A stretch of DNA of 64,000 bases from Pseudomonas reactans (GTDB lineage: Bacteria; Pseudomonadota; Gammaproteobacteria; Pseudomonadales; Pseudomonadaceae): NCBI RefSeq assembly GCF_013385825.1, contig NZ_JACAPG010000006.1, forward strand, positions 372,001 to 436,000, read 5' to 3'. The position numbers and the translations under genes are program-made. How positions within the stretch are numbered: position 1 is the stretch's first letter; each line of letters opens with the position of its first letter. This document shows positions 35,129-44,605 of this stretch, piece after piece. The notes under the pieces are model-generated. The model did not search any database, was not told where the DNA came from, and was given only the letters and a program-made list of their open reading frames with translations.

Positions 35129-35439
35129 AGCCCGACGCTGAACGGCAGGGCGCGGGTGGGCGGTCGCTGCAGGACTTTGTGATCGCCATCCGTCATCACC
35201 GCCAGGATCTCCATGGCGCTGTGGCCCTGTTCGATGGCAATGCCGAACTGGATGCTTTGCACCAAGCGTTTAAGCCGCTTTGGATCATTGCGCTGTTCGG
35301 CGCTGATCATGCGCTTGGCCACTACGCCTTGCTCGTTCGAGAGGGTCAGCATGATGCTGCCGTCCAGCCGTTGGATGCTCAAGTTGACGCGGTATTCAGG
35401 GGTGAAGGTGTCGGTGATGATCTGAAAAGGATTGTCCAT
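35125..35439 (-). CDS. DUF3509 family protein
   Basis: This 104-residue cytosolic protein belongs to a family seen mainly in Pseudomonas, with no known function. It begins MDNPFQIITDTFTPEYRVNL, then the strand-rich core RLDGSIMLTLSNEQGVVAKR, then a helix LKRLVQSIQFGIAIEQG. There are no membrane segments or catalytic motifs. The ATG at 35439 gives the usual family start; the frame extends 11 codons further upstream. Confidence 0.75.
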   Translation of the reverse strand: MDNPFQIITDTFTPEYRVNLSIQRLDGSIMLTLSNEQGVVAKRMISAEQRNDPKRLKRLVQSIQFGIAIEQGHSAMEILAVMTDGDHKVLQRPPTRALPFSVGL

Positions 35440-35611
35440 GATGCGTACCGCCTGATAAGAACATGCAGTCATTGACGACCGGTGTCGGGATTAGTTCGCG
35501 TTTCTTGACCATCGGCCACTCCGTCGCTGAGGTTTTCACAAGGTCCGTTTCCCTCTACAGCTGTACAGCAAAGGCCGTGCCGCATAAGGCGCCGAGCCGT
35601 TATTGCGGGAC

Positions 35612-35641
35612 AAAAAAAGGCGAACCGAGGTTCGCCTTTTT
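35612..35641. terminator. Bidirectional Rho-independent terminator after the serine transporter gene
   Basis: GGCGAACC and GGTTCGCC form the stem with a 2-base centre, flanked by A7 on one side and T5 on the other, so it works on both strands. It lies 16 bp past the stop of the leftward transporter gene at 35657. The rest of the 217-bp gap (35440-35656) shows no gene. Confidence 0.85.
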
Positions 35642-35656
35642 GTTGGGTGATCTATT

Positions 35657-36943
35657 TCAGGGCAGTACCGAGAAAACGATCGCAGACAGCGCAATCAGCC
35701 CAATCACTACTACAAATACATTCGACACCTGGCCCGAATACTGACGCAGCGATGGCACGCGACGAATGGCGTACATCGGCATCAGGAACAGCAGGCACGC
35801 GATGATCGGCCCGCCCATGGTTTCGATCATGCCCAGGATGCTTGGGTTGAAGGTGGCCACGGCCCAGCAGGTCAGCACCATGAACAGCGCCGTGCAGCGT
35901 TCCAGCCATTTGGCCGACATCGAACGGTTGCGCCCGCGCAGGGATTTGACGATCAAGCCCTGGAAACCTTCGCTGGCGCCGATGTAGTGGCCGAGGAAGG
36001 ATTTGGTGATAGCTACCAGCGCAATCAACGGTGCGGCGTAGGCGATCACCGGCGTCTGGAAGTGGTTGGCCAGGTAGGACAGGATCGAGATGTTCTGCGC
36101 CTTGGCCGCTGCCAGGTCGGCTGGCGACAGTGCCAGTACGCAGCTGAAGCAGAAGAACATCACGGTCAGCACCATCATTCCGTGGGCCGTGGCCAGGATG
36201 CCGCTGCTTTTGCGTTCGGCCTGGGCGCCGTACACGCGTTTCTGGTCGACGGCGAAGGCGGAGATGATCGGCGAATGGTTGAAGGAAAATACCATCACCG
36301 GAATCGCTAGCCACAAGGTTTTGAAGAACAGTGGCATAGGCATGCCCTCCCCGGCGGAGGCGAAGAATGCACCATTCCAGTTGGGGATCAGGCTGAAGGC
36401 CAGCAACAGCAGGGCGGCGACGAACGGGTACACCAGGACGCTCATGGCCTTGACGATCACGCCCTGGCCGCAGCGCACGATGGCCATCAGGCCAAGGATC
36501 AGCACCAGCGACAGGATCGCCCGAGGCGGTGGGGCCATGTGCAGTTGGTGTTCCATGAAACTGCCCAGGGTGTTGGTCAGCGCCACGCTGTACACCAGCA
36601 GGATCGGGAAGATGGCGAAGAAATACAGCAGGGTGATCAGCTTGCCTGCGCCGACGCCGAAGTGCTCTTCGACTACTTCGGTGATGTCACCGGATTTGCC
36701 TGACAGCACAAAACGCGTCAGCCCACGGTGGGCGAAGAAGGTCATTGGGAAGGCCAGCAGGGCCAGTAAGATCAACGGCCAGAAGCCGCCGACGCCGGCA
36801 TTGATCGGCAGGAACAAAGTGCCGGCACCGATGGCGGTGCCGTAGAGGCCAAGCATCCAGGTGGTGTCGTGTTTGGTCCAGCCGGTGGTCACGGTTGTTT
36901 CGGCAGCGGGATTTTCTACGGCAGGTGTACGTACATCGGTCAT
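35657..36943 (-). CDS. sdaC: Serine/threonine transporter, HAAAP family (SdaC-like)
   Basis: This 428-residue inner-membrane H+-coupled permease has about 11 hydrophobic segments. It opens with a 25-residue cytosolic tail, then HDTTWMLGLYGTAIGAGTLF, the start of HAAAP transporters. FSFNHSPIISAFAV lies near residue 210. It is placed 60 bp downstream of the L-serine dehydratase gene on the same strand, so uptake and deamination of serine are probably co-transcribed. The ATG at 36943 gives a clean N-terminus (MTDVRTPAVENPAA). Confidence 0.88.
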   Translation of the reverse strand: MTDVRTPAVENPAAETTVTTGWTKHDTTWMLGLYGTAIGAGTLFLPINAGVGGFWPLILLALLAFPMTFFAHRGLTRFVLSGKSGDITEVVEEHFGVGAGKLITLLYFFAIFPILLVYSVALTNTLGSFMEHQLHMAPPPRAILSLVLILGLMAIVRCGQGVIVKAMSVLVYPFVAALLLLAFSLIPNWNGAFFASAGEGMPMPLFFKTLWLAIPVMVFSFNHSPIISAFAVDQKRVYGAQAERKSSGILATAHGMMVLTVMFFCFSCVLALSPADLAAAKAQNISILSYLANHFQTPVIAYAAPLIALVAITKSFLGHYIGASEGFQGLIVKSLRGRNRSMSAKWLERCTALFMVLTCWAVATFNPSILGMIETMGGPIIACLLFLMPMYAIRRVPSLRQYSGQVSNVFVVVIGLIALSAIVFSVLP

Positions 36944-37003
36944 CGTTATTGCCTCGTTATTATTTTTGCGCGGGCTCACGTTGGGGCGATCAGGGAATGC
37001 TCC

Positions 37004-38380
37004 TCAGCACTCCACCCAGCTCACGGCCAGGCCGCCCCGTGAAGTTTCTTTGTATTTGTCATGCATGTCGGCGCCGGTATCGCGCATGGTGCGGATCACC
37101 CGGTCGAGAGAAATGAAGTGTTTGCCGTCACCGCGCAGGGCCATTTGCGTGGCGTTGATCGCCTTGACCGCTGCGATGGCATTGCGCTCGATGCACGGCA
37201 CCTGTACCAGGCCGCCGACCGGGTCGCAGGTGAGGCCGAGGTTGTGTTCCAGGCCGATTTCGGCGGCGTTTTCCAGTTGCTCTGGAGTAGCGCCCAAAAT
37301 ATCGGCGAGCCCTGCTGCAGCCATGGCGCAGGCCGAACCCACCTCACCCTGGCAGCCAACTTCGGCGCCGGAAATCGAGGCGTTTTTCTTGCAGAGGATG
37401 CCGACTGCCGCAGCGGCCAGGAAGAAATTGACTACGTCATCGTCAGACGCGTCGGCGTTGAACTTCATGTAGTAATGCAGCACCGCCGGGATGATTCCTG
37501 CCGCGCCGTTGGTCGGCGCGGTGACCATGCGCCCACCGGCCGCGTTTTCTTCGTTAACGGCGAGGGCGAACAGGTTGACCCACTCCATGGCCGACAGGGT
37601 CGACGTGATGACATTCGGCTTACCGATTTCCAGCAGGCTGCGGTGCAATTTTGCCGCGCGACGGGGCACGTCCAGACCGCCCGGCAGGATGCCTTCATCG
37701 CGCAGGCCCTGCTCCACGCATTCGCGCATCACCGACCAGATATGCAACAGGCCACTGCGGATGTCGGCGTCGCTGCGCCACGCGCGTTCGTTGGCCATCA
37801 TCAGTTCGGAAACCCGCAGGCCGTGCTTGTTGCACAAGGCCAGCAGTTCTACGGCGCTGGAAAAGTCGTAGGGCAATTGCACATCGCTGGTCGGCGCAAT
37901 GCCCGAGGCCGCTTCCGCCGCTTCGATGATGAAACCGCCGCCCACCGAGTAATAGGTTTGCTCGCTCAGCAGGCCGTTTTCGCCGTAGGCGTGCAGGGAC
38001 ATGGCGTTGGGGTGGTAGGGCAGGCTTTCGTCCAGCAGTAGGAGATCGTGCTTCCAGTTGAAGGCAATGTCCTGCTGACCTGCGAGAAGCAGTCGGCCGG
38101 ATTCGCGCAGTTGCTGGATACGTGCGTTGATCGAGGTGGGGTCGACCCGGTCCGGCCATTCGCCCATCAGGCCCATCACGCAGGCGCGGTCGGTGGCATG
38201 GCCGACACCGGTGGCGGACAGCGAGCCATACAGACGCACTTCCACACGGCGAGTGTCGCTCAGCAGGTGTTGGTCGATCAGGGTCTGGGCAAAGGTCGCC
38301 GCCGCCCGCATCGGGCCGACGGTGTGGGAGCTGGAAGGGCCGATGCCCACTTTGAATAGATCGAAAACACTGATAGCCAT
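37004..38380 (-). CDS. sdaA: L-serine ammonia-lyase (iron-sulfur L-serine dehydratase)
   Basis: This 458-residue single-chain [4Fe-4S] enzyme converts serine to pyruvate and ammonia. The beta domain starts [24 protein letters not shown], with the SSSHT signature. Iron-sulfur Cys are visible in [22 protein letters not shown] (near residues 385-405), and a further conserved Cys lies near [20 protein letters not shown]. The length matches SdaA/SdaB; which paralogue it is cannot be told. It leads the serine operon and is divergent from a LysR regulator. Confidence 0.92.
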   Translation of the reverse strand: MAISVFDLFKVGIGPSSSHTVGPMRAAATFAQTLIDQHLLSDTRRVEVRLYGSLSATGVGHATDRACVMGLMGEWPDRVDPTSINARIQQLRESGRLLLAGQQDIAFNWKHDLLLLDESLPYHPNAMSLHAYGENGLLSEQTYYSVGGGFIIEAAEAASGIAPTSDVQLPYDFSSAVELLALCNKHGLRVSELMMANERAWRSDADIRSGLLHIWSVMRECVEQGLRDEGILPGGLDVPRRAAKLHRSLLEIGKPNVITSTLSAMEWVNLFALAVNEENAAGGRMVTAPTNGAAGIIPAVLHYYMKFNADASDDDVVNFFLAAAAVGILCKKNASISGAEVGCQGEVGSACAMAAAGLADILGATPEQLENAAEIGLEHNLGLTCDPVGGLVQVPCIERNAIAAVKAINATQMALRGDGKHFISLDRVIRTMRDTGADMHDKYKETSRGGLAVSWVEC

Positions 38381-38517
38381 GCTAAAGCCTTACAAGCAAT
38401 GGAGTAGAAATCGCTGCCATGTTTTGTAGGACGAGCGGAATTGGCGTGATACTGAGCCTCTGGAACGGCACTGACCAACGAATTATCCTAAGACACCCTT
38501 TAGCAGGACTAAACGCT

Positions 38518-39465
38518 ATGACCCGGCCCCTTCATGGCCAGACGTATGTCTGGCTGCACGTTTTTTCCTGTGCTGCGCGGCATTTGTCGTTCACTCGCTG
38601 CGCCGAGGAACTGCACATCACGCCAGGCGCGGTGAGCCAGCAAATCCGCCAGTTGGAGGAGCGATTGGGTTTCCGTTTGTTTCATCGGCGCGCGCGGGGG
38701 GTGGAGTTGAGTGCCGAGGGGCAGCGATTGGCGACAACGGTAGGGGAGGCCTACGGCAGCATCGACGCGGAGTTGCAGCGCCTGGACGCGGGGATGATCA
38801 GTGGCACCCTGCGCCTGCGCTCGATCCCGTCGTTTCTTGGCAAGTGGCTGACCCCTCGGTTACCGCGCTTGCAGCAGCGCTTTCCGGATATCCAATTGCG
38901 TATGGTCGCCGAGGACAGCAGCATCGCCCTGCATGAGGGGGACTTCGACCTGGCCATTGACCTGAACGACGGCAGCTACCCTGGCCTGTTATCCACAGCC
39001 CTGCTGGACGAACAGATTTTCCCCGTCTGCGCCCCGAGCCTGCTGCGCGGCCGGCCACCGCTGCATGGCCCCGCTGACCTGGTGCATTTCCCACTGCTGC
39101 ACGACATCACCGCCTGGCGTGGGAGTTATGAGTACGCCGAGTGGGAGTTTTACCTGAATGCTATCGGCTATCACGACGCCGACGTACGGCGCGGGCATAC
39201 CTTCAACCGTAACCACCTGACCATCGAAGCCGCCATCGCCGGCATGGGCGTGGCCATTGCGCGGCGCACCTTGCTCAACGATGAGCTGGAGCGTGGCACC
39301 TTGATCGTGCCCTTCGGCCTGGCTGTGCCTAACCACAAACGTTACGTGTTGCTGTATGCGCCAGGCGCACTGAGCCACCCGGGCGTACGCGCGGTGCACG
39401 ATTGGTTGGTTGAAGAAGCAGGGATTTTCCGCGGATTGCACCCGTTGGGAGAGGGGCAATTGTGA
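38518..39465 (+). CDS. LysR-family regulator (GcvA/DsdC-like), likely of serine catabolism
   Basis: This 315-residue regulator has an N-terminal winged helix-turn-helix (about 8-68: FSCAARHLSFTRCAEELHIT, then PGAVSQQIRQLEERLG). A periplasmic-binding-like effector domain follows (about 95-300, with WEFYLNAIGYH and NRNHLTIEAAIAGMGVAI typical of the GcvA group). It is divergent from sdaA with a 137-bp gap, the standard layout for LysR control of a neighbour. The ATG at 38518 was preferred over an upstream frame extension. Confidence 0.87.
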   Translation: MTRPLHGQTYVWLHVFSCAARHLSFTRCAEELHITPGAVSQQIRQLEERLGFRLFHRRARGVELSAEGQRLATTVGEAYGSIDAELQRLDAGMISGTLRLRSIPSFLGKWLTPRLPRLQQRFPDIQLRMVAEDSSIALHEGDFDLAIDLNDGSYPGLLSTALLDEQIFPVCAPSLLRGRPPLHGPADLVHFPLLHDITAWRGSYEYAEWEFYLNAIGYHDADVRRGHTFNRNHLTIEAAIAGMGVAIARRTLLNDELERGTLIVPFGLAVPNHKRYVLLYAPGALSHPGVRAVHDWLVEEAGIFRGLHPLGEGQL

Positions 39466-39677
39466 GGTTGGCTGGGCATAAGAAGATGTAACCAACTCCC
39501 CACCCTAACAGCGTTTTTGCTCGTAGTCAGACTTAATTTGTAATGTGGGATTTATCTTTGCAAAGGGGTTGAATTGTTCTGCTGACTGCTCAATTGTGTA
39601 ATCAAGAGGTCATGGTTTCACCGACCCGGTGTTGCAGTTGTGACCTCTCGCGAGCTAGCTGAAATAAGGGAAGAACT

Positions 39678-40088
39678 ATGCAAATCCAAGTCAATAGCGA
39701 TAACCATATTGAAGGCAGCATCCGACTGGAGGAGTGGGTACGTACTACCATTGAGAGCACGCTCGAACGTTACGAAGAAGACCTGACCCGAGTGGAGGTC
39801 TACCTGCGGGATGAGAACGGCGACAAGCCCGGTCCCCACGATTTAAGTTGCCGCCTGGAAGCGCGGCCAAAAGGCCATCAACCGCTGTCCGTGCAGCATA
39901 AAGCCGATACCCTGGAACAGGCGATCGACGGTGCGGCGACCAAGCTGGACCATGCGTTGGAACATCTGTTCGGCAAACTGCAAGGCAAGCCACGCGCTGC
40001 CGGGAAAAACCAGCCGACCACCAAAGTCAACGAAGATGAGCTTGAGCAGGAGTTTCTGGAAAAAGAACGCGCCGTGTTCAACGGCTGA
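39678..40088 (+). CDS. Ribosome hibernation / HPF-RaiA family protein
   Basis: This 136-residue protein has the S30AE fold, in which a beta sheet packs on two helices: MQIQVNSDNHIEGSIRLEEW, RVEVYLRDENGDKPGPHDLS, and ALEHLFGKLQGKPRAAGK. Such proteins bind the 30S decoding centre and silence ribosomes under stress. The acidic C-terminal tail is longer than in E. coli RaiA. Its 212-bp upstream gap shows an AT-rich promoter region but no gene. A strong terminator follows. Confidence 0.82.
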   Translation: MQIQVNSDNHIEGSIRLEEWVRTTIESTLERYEEDLTRVEVYLRDENGDKPGPHDLSCRLEARPKGHQPLSVQHKADTLEQAIDGAATKLDHALEHLFGKLQGKPRAAGKNQPTTKVNEDELEQEFLEKERAVFNG

Positions 40089-40109
40089 TAGCTTTCTCAC
40101 GCTCCACTA

Positions 40110-40139
40110 AAAACGGGCCTGCATTTGCAGGCCCGTTTT
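40110..40139. terminator. Terminator after the HPF-like gene and fecA
   Basis: The stem AAAACGGGCCTGC / GCAGGCCCGTTTT has 13 perfect pairs and a 4-base loop. It lies between the convergent ends of the HPF-like gene and fecA and has A/T tracts on both sides, so it can stop both transcripts. Confidence 0.9.
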
Positions 40140-40152
40140 CGTTTGAGTGGCG

Positions 40153-42489
40153 TTAGAACGCAATGGAGGTCTGCACGTAGACCGTGCGGGGTTCGCCGAC
40201 GTATTTACCCTTGTTGTTATCGTCGAACGAGCGGGTGAAATACTGGGTGTTGAAGATGTTTTTCACACCCACTGCCACATTCAAATCCGACAGTTGCGGG
40301 CCGAAGTCATAGGCCGCGCGGCTACTGAACAACATGTAGCCAGGGATGCGTCCGTTGGCGCCGTTGGCGGTTTCCTTTTCGGTGTTGGCGTTGTCGGCGA
40401 ATTGGCTGCTCTGGTAGCTGCTGTCCAGGTTGAGCTTCCAGCGGCCTTCGGTGTAGCCCACGCCAAGGGTGCCTTTGTGCTTGGACGAGAAGGGCACGCG
40501 GTTGCCTTTGTTCGGGCCGTCTTCGCGGATGGTGGCGTCGACGTAGGCGTAAGTGGCGTACACATCGAAGCCGGCCAGGGCCGGGCTCAAACCGTCGAGC
40601 GCGTAGTTGACGCTGGTCTCGATCCCCTGATGGCGCGTTTCGCCACGGGCAATCACCGAGTCGTTGGTCTGGTTGCTTTCGTACTGGTTGTCGAAGTTGA
40701 TCAGGAATGCGCCGATTTCCGCACGCAAGGTGCCGTCGTCGTAGCGGGTACCGAGTTCCCAGGTACGGGCTTTTTCCGGTTTCACTTCGCCGCTGGTCAC
40801 GCGGTTCGGCATCTGGCTGTACTGCACGCTGCCGAACGAACCTTCGGTGTTGGCGTAGAGGTTCCAGCTGTCGCTGAGGTGGTACAGCACGTTCAGTGCC
40901 GGCAGCGCGGTGTTGTAGTCGCCTTTGTATTTGACGTTGGTCAGGTTGTTGGTCTGCTGGGACTCGATCATCTCGTAGCGAATGCCCGGCGTGATGGTCC
41001 ACTTGCCGATATCGATCCGGTCATCGATGAAGAACGCATTGGCTTCGGTGCCGCCACGGGTGTCGCGGTCGTTGCGGCTGTTGGTAGTGGGAATCTGCTG
41101 GTTGGCGGCAATCGGCGTGCGGTAGCGCAACTCGTGGCCGGCCTCGTTGATGTAACGGTAACCGACACCGACTTCATGGCTGGTTGGGCCCAGGTCAAAA
41201 CCTTGGGCGAAGCGGGTCTCGATGCCACGCACCCAGTATTCACGCGGAGACAGCGAAAGGAACGTGCCCTGGTCCAGGTAACCGCTGCGCAAGGTCTTGG
41301 TGAAGAAGCTGTTCACGGTGAACTCGCGGCGGTCCTGCTCATAGCGATAGCCGACGTTGAACATCGTACGTCGGCCCCAGAATTTGTCGTAGGGGCGGGT
41401 GGACTGGTAGGGATCCGCCTTGTAGTCCGCGACGTTCAAGCCACCTGGCATATCGGCCTGGCCTTCGTAGTATTGCGCCATGGCGTTGAAGCTGTTGGCG
41501 TCATCCAGTTGGTATTTGCCCTTGAGGATCAGGTCGTCGATGCGCGTGTTGCTGTTCTCGCGCCAGTCGCCGCCACGGGTGCCGGAGTACAGAATCGCGC
41601 CGCCCAGGCCGTTGTCGGCGGTGCCGCCGGCCAGCAGGTTGCCGGTGGTCTTGAAGCCGTCTTGGCTGGAAGACGGGCTGGTTTCGGTCTGCAAGCCGCC
41701 TTTGACCGTGGGCGCATCCGGGATCGCACGGGTCACGAAGTTGACCACGCCGCCGACGTTCTGCGGGCCGTAGCGCACCGCACCGCCGCCGCGCACCACG
41801 TCGACCGCGTCCATATTGCCCATGCTGATCGGCGCAAAGGAAAGCTGCGGTTGGCCGTAGGGCGCGAACGGCACTGGAATGCCGTCCATCAGTACCGTGG
41901 AGCGCGAGGCCAGGCGTGGGTTGAGGCCGCGAATGCCGAAGTTCAGTGCCATGTCGTGGCTGCCGGTGCCGTTGTTGTCCGGGGCGTTGACGCCGGGAAT
42001 ACGGTTGAGCACGTCCTTGGCCTGGGTGGCGCCCTGGCGTTCGAACTCTTCACGGCGGATCACATCACGGGCGCCCGGATGTTCGAACACGTTGGTCTGC
42101 GCCGCGTCGCCCAGCCAGTCGCCGACCACGCTGGAGGTGCCCAACTCAATACTGGCCGGTGCAGTGGCCGGTTGCAGGCTGTAGGCATTGTCGCCTTCGG
42201 CACGGGCTTGCAGGCCAGTGCCTTCCAGCAGTTTCTGCAGGCCGTCCGCGGCGCCGTAGTTGCCGGACAAACCACGGCTCTGCATACCCGCCGTCACTTC
42301 GGAGCCGAAGGAGATCAGCACGCCGGCTTCACGGCCAAACTGGTTCAGTGCAGCTTCCAGCGACGTCGGGGCGATGTGATAGGGCTTGGCGTCGGCCGCC
42401 ATCACCGGGGGCAGCACGGTCAGACTGAGGCTGGCACCGAGTAGGAGTTGGCGCAAGGTGCGGGCAAGAAGCGTCGGTTGCTGGGGCAT
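40153..42489 (-). CDS. fecA: Ferric citrate outer-membrane receptor FecA
   Basis: This 778-residue TonB-dependent receptor has a signal peptide (cut after VMAA, near residue 32) and an STN signalling domain (about 35-115: YHIAPTSLEAALNQFGREAG). The plug contains VVGDWLGDAAQTNVFEHPGA and the long conserved stretch RGLNPRLASRSTVLMDGIPV. These are nearly the same as in E. coli FecA, as is the end region DDNNKGKYVGEPRTVYVQ. The last residue is Phe. It follows fecI and fecR on the same strand, allowing citrate-responsive surface signalling. No fecBCDE importer is in the window. Confidence 0.95.
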   Translation of the reverse strand: MPQQPTLLARTLRQLLLGASLSLTVLPPVMAADAKPYHIAPTSLEAALNQFGREAGVLISFGSEVTAGMQSRGLSGNYGAADGLQKLLEGTGLQARAEGDNAYSLQPATAPASIELGTSSVVGDWLGDAAQTNVFEHPGARDVIRREEFERQGATQAKDVLNRIPGVNAPDNNGTGSHDMALNFGIRGLNPRLASRSTVLMDGIPVPFAPYGQPQLSFAPISMGNMDAVDVVRGGGAVRYGPQNVGGVVNFVTRAIPDAPTVKGGLQTETSPSSSQDGFKTTGNLLAGGTADNGLGGAILYSGTRGGDWRENSNTRIDDLILKGKYQLDDANSFNAMAQYYEGQADMPGGLNVADYKADPYQSTRPYDKFWGRRTMFNVGYRYEQDRREFTVNSFFTKTLRSGYLDQGTFLSLSPREYWVRGIETRFAQGFDLGPTSHEVGVGYRYINEAGHELRYRTPIAANQQIPTTNSRNDRDTRGGTEANAFFIDDRIDIGKWTITPGIRYEMIESQQTNNLTNVKYKGDYNTALPALNVLYHLSDSWNLYANTEGSFGSVQYSQMPNRVTSGEVKPEKARTWELGTRYDDGTLRAEIGAFLINFDNQYESNQTNDSVIARGETRHQGIETSVNYALDGLSPALAGFDVYATYAYVDATIREDGPNKGNRVPFSSKHKGTLGVGYTEGRWKLNLDSSYQSSQFADNANTEKETANGANGRIPGYMLFSSRAAYDFGPQLSDLNVAVGVKNIFNTQYFTRSFDDNNKGKYVGEPRTVYVQTSIAF

Positions 42490-42595
42490 GAAGAGCGGTC
42501 CTGAGAAGGAAGGATCAAGGTGGCTTTCCTTCTCTGTCACGCGAGGGGTGGAAAACGGCTCACCGTTGCAAAAAAAAGTTCAAGGGTATGCTTTG

Positions 42596-42695
42596 TGTAG
42601 GAGCGAGCTTGCTCGCGAAGAATGTCAACGATAACGCGGGAAACCTGACACCCTGCGGCGTTCTCCCGGTCTTCGCGAGCAAGCTCGCTCCTACA
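42596..42695. repeat. Paired REP element (GAGCTTGCTC family), inverted
   Basis: TGTAGGAGCGAGCTTGCTCG and its inverted partner bracket 100 bp between fecR and fecA. Each unit is itself a small hairpin. The pair could lower fecA read-through from the fecIR promoter or stabilise the upstream mRNA. A sister copy is at 54645-54744. Confidence 0.9.
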
Positions 42696-42705
42696 GAGGA
42701 TCTCA

Positions 42706-43647
42706 TCAGGCGCGTGCCTGAACGGTCACCCAATAGCGCGTAAAGCGCCGTACCTTCACCGGCAGGCTCACCTCAAGCAGGTCGAGAATGCGCTCGCTGT
42801 CGTCCAGCGGGTAGCTGCCGGAGATCAGCAGGTTGGCTACCTGTGGGTCGCAATTGACCTGGCCACGGCGATAACGGCCGAGTTCGCCGAGGAAATCTTC
42901 CAGGCGCATGTGGGCAGCAACCAGCATGCCGTCGGCCCAGGCGCCGCTGTTGGCGTCGGTGGGGCGCGGGGTGTCCCAACCTTTGCGGGTGAAGTTGACC
43001 TGGTGTGCGGCCTGGACGCTCAGCGGCAGGCCGGTGTAGGTATTGGGCATGACGTCGACGCGGCCGTCGAGCACCGCCAGTTGGGTGTGATCGTTGAATT
43101 GCCGCACGTTCAGGCGCGCCGCCTGGCTGGTGAGCAGGCCCTGGCCGGTCAGCACCTGCAATGGTGTGCTGCCTGTAATACCCGTCAGCAGAATCTCACC
43201 TTCAAGCAGGCGGATCAGCCGTTGCTGGCCATCAAAATGCACATCCACTGCGCTGCCAGTGTTGAGCTGCAACTGGCTGCCATCGGCCAATTGCACCTTG
43301 CGTCGCTGGCCAACGGGACTGCGGTAGTCGGCGGTCAGCGGCGGCAGGATATGTTGCTGGCGCAGGCTCCAGGCGGCAGCGGAACCGGCGCCGAGGATCA
43401 ACAGCAACTTAAGCGCCTGACGACGGCTGGTGGAAGTTGGCACATTCAACGCCGCATGGGCCAGGGGCGAGGGCATGCCGCGCAGGCGCTGATTGACGCG
43501 CTGCATGTGGTCCCAGGCGCGCTGGTGTTCGCTGTGGGCGTTCAACCATTGCTGCCAGGCGGCTTGCTGGCGTGGGTTGAGCGCGCCTTGCTGCATTTCC
43601 ATCAACCAATGCACGGCTTGTTCGGCGACTTGGGTGGAGAAGTTCAT
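42706..43647 (-). CDS. fecR: FecR-type anti-sigma factor / transmembrane sensor
   Basis: This 313-residue inner-membrane protein has a cytosolic N-domain (residues 1-80) with the DUF4880-like pattern AVHWLMEMQQGALNPRQQAAWQQWL. One transmembrane helix follows (about 90-108: ALKLLLILGAGSAAAWSL). The periplasmic FecR domain (about 120-220) has the core YRSPVGQRRKVQLADGSQLQ, and a C-terminal STN-like region contacts FecA. The start ATG overlaps the fecI stop by 4 bp. A longer open frame on this strand runs across fecI but is an artefact. It transmits the receptor signal to FecI. Confidence 0.9.
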   Translation of the reverse strand: MNFSTQVAEQAVHWLMEMQQGALNPRQQAAWQQWLNAHSEHQRAWDHMQRVNQRLRGMPSPLAHAALNVPTSTSRRQALKLLLILGAGSAAAWSLRQQHILPPLTADYRSPVGQRRKVQLADGSQLQLNTGSAVDVHFDGQQRLIRLLEGEILLTGITGSTPLQVLTGQGLLTSQAARLNVRQFNDHTQLAVLDGRVDVMPNTYTGLPLSVQAAHQVNFTRKGWDTPRPTDANSGAWADGMLVAAHMRLEDFLGELGRYRRGQVNCDPQVANLLISGSYPLDDSERILDLLEVSLPVKVRRFTRYWVTVQARA

Positions 43648-44141
43648 AGGGCAAAGTAGCAGCGCATGGCCGCTTTGCTCAGGTGGCGTTTGACAGTGGC
43701 GATGGAAATACCCAGTTCCGCGCCGATTTGTGCGTAGGTCAGGCCATCGAGTTGGGCCAGCAGGAACGCACGCTTGACCTGAATCGGCAGGCCGTCGAGC
43801 AGTTGGTCCAACTCCACCAGGGTTTGCAGAATGATGGCGCGTTCTTCTTCCGACGGTGCCACGTGCTCGGGCATCTGCGCCAAGGCGTCGAGGTAGGCGC
43901 GCTCCAGGTCCTGGCGACGGTAGAAGTTGAACAGCACACGCTTGGCGACTGTGGTGAGGAACGCGCGGGGCTCGACCAACGTGGGTGTTTCCCGTGCGGT
44001 GAGCACGCGGATGAAGGTGTCCTGGGCCAGGTCGGCGGCGCTTTCCGGGCAGCCGAGCTTGCGTCGCAACCAGCCGGTGAGCCAGTGGTGATGGTCGTTG
44101 TACAACACTTCGACGGTATTGGACGGGCTCAACGCGGACAC
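43644..44141 (-). CDS. fecI: FecI-type ECF sigma factor
   Basis: This 165-residue sigma-70 family factor has region 2 with CPESAADLAQDTFIRVL (near 30-47). Region 4 has LDGLTYAQIGAELGISIATV (near 130-150). It strongly resembles E. coli FecI (for example LFNFYRRQDLERAYLDALAQMPE). It would direct RNA polymerase to fecA when citrate-iron is bound. The start is GTG at 44141 because no in-frame ATG precedes region 2. A Fur-box candidate lies upstream. Confidence 0.9.
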   Translation of the reverse strand: MSALSPSNTVEVLYNDHHHWLTGWLRRKLGCPESAADLAQDTFIRVLTARETPTLVEPRAFLTTVAKRVLFNFYRRQDLERAYLDALAQMPEHVAPSEEERAIILQTLVELDQLLDGLPIQVKRAFLLAQLDGLTYAQIGAELGISIATVKRHLSKAAMRCYFAL

Positions 44142-44253
44142 TCCACAAGCATCGCCATGCTTTAGAGAACAAGAATTGTTCGCATTGTAGGGCCCGCGAC
44201 GGGCTTCGGCAATCCGTCAGGGCAGGTGTTTCATCCGTTCTGTTTTGCTTATG

Positions 44254-44272
44254 AGAATATTTATCATTAATA
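44254..44272. promoter_or_regulatory. Fur box between fecI and the PepSY operon
   Basis: GAGAATATTTATCATTAAT matches 13 of 19 positions of GATAATGATAATCATTATC. It lies 31 bp upstream of the DUF3649 start and about 110 bp upstream of fecI. Another inverted repeat, GAACAA-GAA-TTGTTC, sits at 44167-44181, nearer fecI. Iron control of both divergent units is expected. Confidence 0.6.
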
Positions 44273-44302
44273 TTGCGGCCTGATGAACCTGGCGCCTCCC
44301 GC

Positions 44303-44605
44303 ATGAAAAGCAAAACCTCGCTGCCTGTCTCCTATCGTCTCTCCGTCACCTCGCGCGTGCTGGCTGCCGTGGTGGGTGGTTATCTGATGGCTTCCCTGGC
44401 CAGTATCTGCCTGGCGCTGTGGATGCCCACGTCCCGAGCCGACGCCGTGATCACCGGCATGATGAGTTCATTCGTGTTCTACCTGCTGGCCGTGATCTGG
44501 TGTTTCGCCTGCCGCAGCGCCGCGCGCGCTTGGTTTGGCGTGATGCTGCCAAGCGCGGTATTTGCCACGCTGGCGGGTGTGGGCTTCTGGATGGCACGTA
44601 CATGA
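44303..44605 (+). CDS. DUF3649 membrane protein, iron-uptake accessory
   Basis: This 100-residue protein has about three hydrophobic segments (VLAAVVGGYLMASLASICLAL, then VITGMMSSFVFYLLAVIW, then a last one near 75-95). It matches the DUF3649 family commonly found first in DUF3649-PepSY-DUF3325 operons. Function is unknown; Fur control and neighbours suggest inner-membrane iron handling. The ATG at 44303 was chosen. The stop overlaps the next gene's start (ATGA). Confidence 0.8.
   Translation: MKSKTSLPVSYRLSVTSRVLAAVVGGYLMASLASICLALWMPTSRADAVITGMMSSFVFYLLAVIWCFACRSAARAWFGVMLPSAVFATLAGVGFWMART

Noticed and set aside
40147..42444. A 765-codon open frame on the plus strand
   Set aside because: It is the antisense shadow of fecA, which matches the ferric citrate receptor throughout.
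42706..44313. A 535-codon fusion of fecI and fecR in one frame
   Set aside because: The first part is out of frame with the FecI protein. The real genes are a 165-codon fecI and a 313-codon fecR overlapping by ATGA.
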